The notes under the pieces are model-generated. The model was not told the origin of the DNA, searched no databases, and saw only the letters and a program-made list of their open reading frames with translations. From Streptomyces sp. NBC_01775 (GTDB lineage: Bacteria; Actinomycetota; Actinomycetes; Streptomycetales; Streptomycetaceae), in NCBI RefSeq assembly GCF_035917675.1, contig NZ_CP109104.1, positions 2,232,001 to 2,296,000 on the forward strand: DNA of 64,000 nt. The letters run 5' to 3'. Made by a program: the position numbers and the translations under genes. Below, piece after piece: positions 60,742-64,000 of this stretch (position 1 is its first letter; every line of letters begins with the position of its first letter).

Positions 60742-62204
60742 AGTGCCGCGTGTGGGGAGTTGAGGTACGGGAAGGTGTCCTTGGCGTCGGCGGGCTGGAG
60801 CTTCAGGCTCGGGGTCGGCAGCAGGTGCTTGGCCGAGGGGCCGGCGGGTTCACCCTCCAGCAAGCGGATCAGCGGGCCGTCGATGGTGTCGTTCAGCCGG
60901 CGGCCGTTGGGGAAGCCCTGCCGGTCACCATCGAGGACACCATCCGGCTTCGGGTTCCGGGAGACCGGTGTGGTGAGGTTGAGCCGCAGTTCCTCGGCCG
61001 GGACGATCTTCGACGAGTCGGCGTCGGCGTTCATCGTGTGGGTGTTCAGGTCGTAGCCGAACGTCGCGCCGTTGTCCTTGCCGATACCGCGCAGGAAGAG
61101 CGCCTCGATGTCCTTGCGTGGAGCCACGGGCGCCTTGAATCCCTCGGCGCGCTCGATGCGGTGTGGCGGGACCGGGTCGTTGACGGCGTCGAGGAAGTCC
61201 TGTTCCAGGTGGTCGTCCTTGGGCTCGCGCTGCTGGAAGCGGTCCTCGGGGCCGCCTGGCTTGGCCAGACCGATGGTGGAACCGAAGACGCCGAACGCCA
61301 CGTGCGGATGGCCCTGCCGGGACACCTGGTGGAAGGGCGCGTTCTGCCGGGACAAGCTCTTGTCGAGGTTGGCGCCCGGACGGGAGACCGAGGCCCACAC
61401 GCCCACCACCGGGTTGCGCCGCGGGTCCTCGCTCAGTGCGATGTCTTCCTTGGGCACCTGGAGGACGAGGCTGTTGACGTTGAGCACGGACAGCGGCTGT
61501 GCGTCGGGGAGCCAGCCGCGCACTGGCCCGGCCGAACCGGCCGTATAGAGCCCGAAGGTTTCGCTGTCGGCCTTGAACGCCTCGGCGGACTGGCCCGCCA
61601 GCGTCCGCCCGCCACCCGGCAGGTCACGGGTGGCTTCCCTGCGCAGCTTCGCGTAGTTGGGCATGAGCACGTTGCCCGCGTGCGTGGGGGCGGCGATGCC
61701 GTCGCGGACCAGTGTCTCGGGTTCCTTGTTCCCGCGAATCCGCTCCAAGACATACGTCTGACGCACGCCCAGCGAGCGGTCCTCGAGCGACCGCACCGGC
61801 ATCGGACCGACCTTGGGCTGGCCGGGGAACCTCCGCCGATCGTCCTCCTTGAACGTCCAGCGGTATGCGGTGTCCGGCTTCCCGTCGCCGTCCGCGTCCG
61901 TGTTGATCTCGTAGCGAGCGCCGTTCGCGAAGGGGTAGTCGGCCACGGAGTTGGTGGCGTTGCCCGGGAGTTGGAAGGGACGCACGTTGGCGATGAGGGT
62001 GACCGCGTCCTGCGCGTCCGGACTGGTGAACGCGTAAACATCGGTGATGTCGGCGGCAGTGTCGGCCACCGACGAGGGGGCGTCGACATGGCCGCCCGCC
62101 CGGCTGCTGGGGATGAGCGGGCCCGCGAGGGCGGCGCCGGCCACGGCGGTGGCAGCACCGACGACGGCGAAGCGGCGGCGAGAAGCTCTGCCGGTCCGGA
62201 ACAT
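60738..62204 (-). CDS. Secreted DUF4331 protein
   Basis: 488 residues from the ATG at 62204, with GGAG six bases upstream (ATG 62216 is an alternative). A Tat-like signal (RRRFAVVGAATAVAGAAL) precedes the DUF4331 domain: GGHVDAPSSVADTAADITDVYAFTSPDAQDAVTLIANVRPFQLPG, DADGDGKPDTAYRWTF and LNVNSLVLQVPKEDIAL. Acidic DxDGDG-type loops could bind metal. It is first in the three-gene operon with the TPR protein and the NicO transporter, which suggests an extracellular metal-related role, but no activity is established. Confidence 0.88.
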   Translation of the reverse strand: MFRTGRASRRRFAVVGAATAVAGAALAGPLIPSSRAGGHVDAPSSVADTAADITDVYAFTSPDAQDAVTLIANVRPFQLPGNATNSVADYPFANGARYEINTDADGDGKPDTAYRWTFKEDDRRRFPGQPKVGPMPVRSLEDRSLGVRQTYVLERIRGNKEPETLVRDGIAAPTHAGNVLMPNYAKLRREATRDLPGGGRTLAGQSAEAFKADSETFGLYTAGSAGPVRGWLPDAQPLSVLNVNSLVLQVPKEDIALSEDPRRNPVVGVWASVSRPGANLDKSLSRQNAPFHQVSRQGHPHVAFGVFGSTIGLAKPGGPEDRFQQREPKDDHLEQDFLDAVNDPVPPHRIERAEGFKAPVAPRKDIEALFLRGIGKDNGATFGYDLNTHTMNADADSSKIVPAEELRLNLTTPVSRNPKPDGVLDGDRQGFPNGRRLNDTIDGPLIRLLEGEPAGPSAKHLLPTPSLKLQPADAKDTFPYLNSPHAAL

Positions 62205-62684
62205 ACGGCACTCCATTCGGTGGGGTGAGAGAAGGGCGATGAGCCACAGCGTGGCGTGCATAACGATCCGCTCGCTATGCACACCGCGTTCTAGCCATAC
62301 AAACCGTCCGAACGGGGGAATTCCAGCGTGGCGCGTGTACCGACGCGCGGCACTTCGAGGAGACCAACTCGACGGATTTAAAGGCGACTTGCACATCGAG
62401 CGGTCGCGCGTCAAGGCGACGATAACCCACTCGGATGATGAGCTTCCCCCAACGTGTCACGTTTCCGCGCACGGCTATCGCACTGCATAAGCATGCGGTC
62501 ATCCTCGTGGACCATGCAGGCTGGCGATGGCGGCGGCGCGACCCACGCGTCGTGTCGGAGCCCGTCGGCTCACGGGCGTGGTGCCTGGTCGGGATCAGGC
62601 ACAGCTCCGGCTTCGCGGGCCCCGGGGCCGGACACCACGACCACCCCGTACGTCTTCCCGCTCTCTCGTTCCGGAAGGGATTTC
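62205..62684. promoter_or_regulatory. Divergent control region with a spaced dyad
   Basis: A 480-base region of lower GC between divergent secreted-protein genes. GTGCATA (62256-62262) and TATGCAC (62276-62282) form a perfect inverted repeat with a 13-base spacer, 52-78 bases before the DUF4331 gene, a good position for an operator of the metal-related operon. I see no gene in the rest. Confidence 0.5.
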
Positions 62685-63401
62685 ATGTCCAAGCTCGGAT
62701 TCCGCCGTCTCGTCGTCCTGGCCGCCACCGCCGCCCTCGCCCTGCCGCTCGGTCTCGCGCAGGCCGGCGCCGCCACCCCGGCAAAAGCCGAAGCCGCGCG
62801 CTCCTCGGCACCGGCCGCCCCGTTCCCCGGCGCGTACCTCTCGCCCTGGGGCGACGCCGACGTCGCGATCGCACCGCAGGCCCAGAAGTGGCTGGAGCGA
62901 GAGGGCATCACCTTGAAGGCGATCAGCCCCTTCAAGATGCACGCGGACGGCAAGGGCTTCAGCATGCCGATCGGCGCCACGGCGGGCGACGGACTCGACT
63001 CCAAGGGCCGCATCTTCTATCCGGGCGGCCTGAAGCTGCACCATGCCGCCTCCGGCCAGACTGTCACCCTCAAGCCGACCTGGATCCGCGTCATGCCGCG
63101 CCCTGGGTACGCGGCGGGCGTGGAGCTGAACGGAAGGACCATCTCGGAGGAGACACAGATCGCCGACACCCACTACGACGAGGTGATGACGAGCGCCCGT
63201 CCCAGCCCGACTGGCTGGCGCCTGGAGAAGGTGCCCTTCTACTTCACCCAGGACGCCAAGGACCTGATCGAGAAGTACAGCGACATCAACGCACCGGAGC
63301 CCGGCACGCCGTTCGGCACACTGTCGCCGAACTTCGACTACATCCCCACCAAGTCGTCCTCGGACATGCCCGGCCCCAGCCTCCCGGGGCTGCCCGGCTG
63401 A
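62685..63401 (+). CDS. Secreted protein of unknown function
   Basis: 238 residues from ATG 62685, preceded by GGAAGGGA. A Sec signal (RRLVVLAATAALALPLGLAQAGAAT) leads to a beta-rich mature protein without cysteines: AYLSPWGDADVAIAPQAQKWLEREGITLKAISPFK, GRIFYPGGLKLHHAASGQTVTLKPTWIRVMP and PTGWRLEKVPFYFTQDAKDLIEKYS. The GGLKLHHAASGQTVTL stretch faintly recalls HtaA-type heme-binding domains, but I do not claim it. It is divergent from the DUF4331 operon and could share its control. Function not assigned. Confidence 0.65.
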   Translation: MSKLGFRRLVVLAATAALALPLGLAQAGAATPAKAEAARSSAPAAPFPGAYLSPWGDADVAIAPQAQKWLEREGITLKAISPFKMHADGKGFSMPIGATAGDGLDSKGRIFYPGGLKLHHAASGQTVTLKPTWIRVMPRPGYAAGVELNGRTISEETQIADTHYDEVMTSARPSPTGWRLEKVPFYFTQDAKDLIEKYSDINAPEPGTPFGTLSPNFDYIPTKSSSDMPGPSLPGLPG

Positions 63402-63532
63402 CCTTTCGCTGACCGCCGCCAGCCCCGGGCGAGGGCGCCCACCGACCGTCCCGGAAGCCGGATCCAATCAGGCGGGTGCCCTCGCCCCCTGCCTGCCCGA
63501 ACCACATTCGACAGGCCCGCGCCGGATGCTCG

Positions 63533-63940
63533 CTAATCTCCGTCTGAAACCAGCTTCAGGGAGACCGAGTTGATGCAGTACCGCTGGTCCGTGGGTGTGG
63601 CGTAGCCCTCGCCCTCGAAGACGTGGCCGAGGTGGGAGCCGCAGCGGGCGCAGCGTACCTCTGTGCGGATCATGCCCATCGACCGGTCCGTCAGCAGCTC
63701 GACGGCCTCGGACCGGGCCGGGTCGTAGAAGCTGGGCCAGCCGCAGTGGGAGGCGAACTTGGTGTCGGAGCGGAACAGCTCGGCGCCGCAGGCCCGGCAC
63801 GCGTAGGCGCCCGTGGTCTCCGTGTCCGTGTACTCGCCGGTGAAGGCGCGCTCGGTGCCGCCCTCGCGCAGCACCTGGTATTCCTCCGGGCTCAGCTCCG
63901 CGCGCCACTGCTCCTCGGGCTTGTCGATCTCGTATGCCAT
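63533..63940 (-). CDS. msrB: Peptide-methionine (R)-S-oxide reductase
   Basis: 135 residues from the ATG at 63940, preceded by GGAGGAG. It repairs methionine-R-sulfoxide. The two zinc knuckles are YACRACGAEL and EVRCARCGSHLGHVF; HCGWPSFYDP is the substrate-site motif, and the catalytic Cys is in TDQRYCINSVSLKL. Length and motif order fit free-standing MsrB. Soluble. No msrA is in view. Confidence 0.96.
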   Translation of the reverse strand: MAYEIDKPEEQWRAELSPEEYQVLREGGTERAFTGEYTDTETTGAYACRACGAELFRSDTKFASHCGWPSFYDPARSEAVELLTDRSMGMIRTEVRCARCGSHLGHVFEGEGYATPTDQRYCINSVSLKLVSDGD

Positions 63941-64000
63941 CTCGGCTCCTCCGCGCTCGTTGCCGTCCAGGGCCGCCGTCGGCGGGGTCACTCCGCCAGC

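Overview
This is a high-GC, gene-dense stretch with strong third-position GC bias, GTG and TTG starts next to ATG, Tat-like signal peptides, paired subtilases, a treY/treZ/glgX glucan-trehalose set and families typical of streptomycetes (SAV2148, DUF6493 next to a SWIM protein, DUF4331). The host is almost certainly a Streptomyces or a close relative. I see no rRNA, tRNA, CRISPR array or complete insertion sequence.

Layout. 1-2.5 kb: the tail of a polymorphic toxin with a papain-fold Tox-PL domain, an Imm35/YrhB-type immunity gene, and a fused protein that alternates two Imm35-like units with two degenerate copies of the toxin fold. 2.5-13.1 kb: mixed accessory genes (RDD membrane protein, zinc-ribbon protein, secreted lipase, ArsR-type regulator, tyrosine phosphatase, AHSA1 protein, ABC-class ATPase, GNAT, membrane protein), with many short tandem repeats between them.

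13.3-22.9 kb: an assimilatory sulfate operon on the plus strand. A 27-codon leader peptide is followed by ferredoxin sulfite reductase, a zinc-ribbon protein, cysH, cysC, cysD, cysN, an SsuABC-like importer and a sirohydrochlorin chelatase, which supplies the siroheme needed by the first enzyme. 25.5-32.3 kb: a sulfonate operon on the minus strand, again headed by a leader peptide with the same HVDL...SAIC signature, followed by ssuA, ssuB, ssuC, a TauD-type dioxygenase, an orphan winged-helix regulator, an FMN reductase and ssuD. Between these two sulfur loci (23.0-25.4 kb) lies a three-gene module that looks like a WXG100-type partner, a long helical effector and an anchored putative immunity protein.

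32.5-38.6 kb: two tandem subtilisin-like proteases with duplicated promoters, an AraC regulator plus VOC protein, a DUF1697 protein, a small CTAG-flanked MITE-like element lying on a stop codon, and a SAV2148-type HEPN protein. 38.7-55.7 kb: glgX, a sialidase-fold secreted protein, a DUF6493/SWIM pair, argG with an ARG-box-like operator, treY, a divergent LysR/flavoprotein pair, a broken PucR-type regulator and treZ. 55.8-64 kb: an MFS exporter, a DUF4331-TPR-NicO metal-efflux-like operon with an upstream dyad, a secreted protein and msrB.

The main points of interest are the toxin/decoy-like immunity cluster at the left edge, the two cysteine-type leader peptides that probably co-regulate two opposed sulfur operons, and the WXG-like module lying between those operons.
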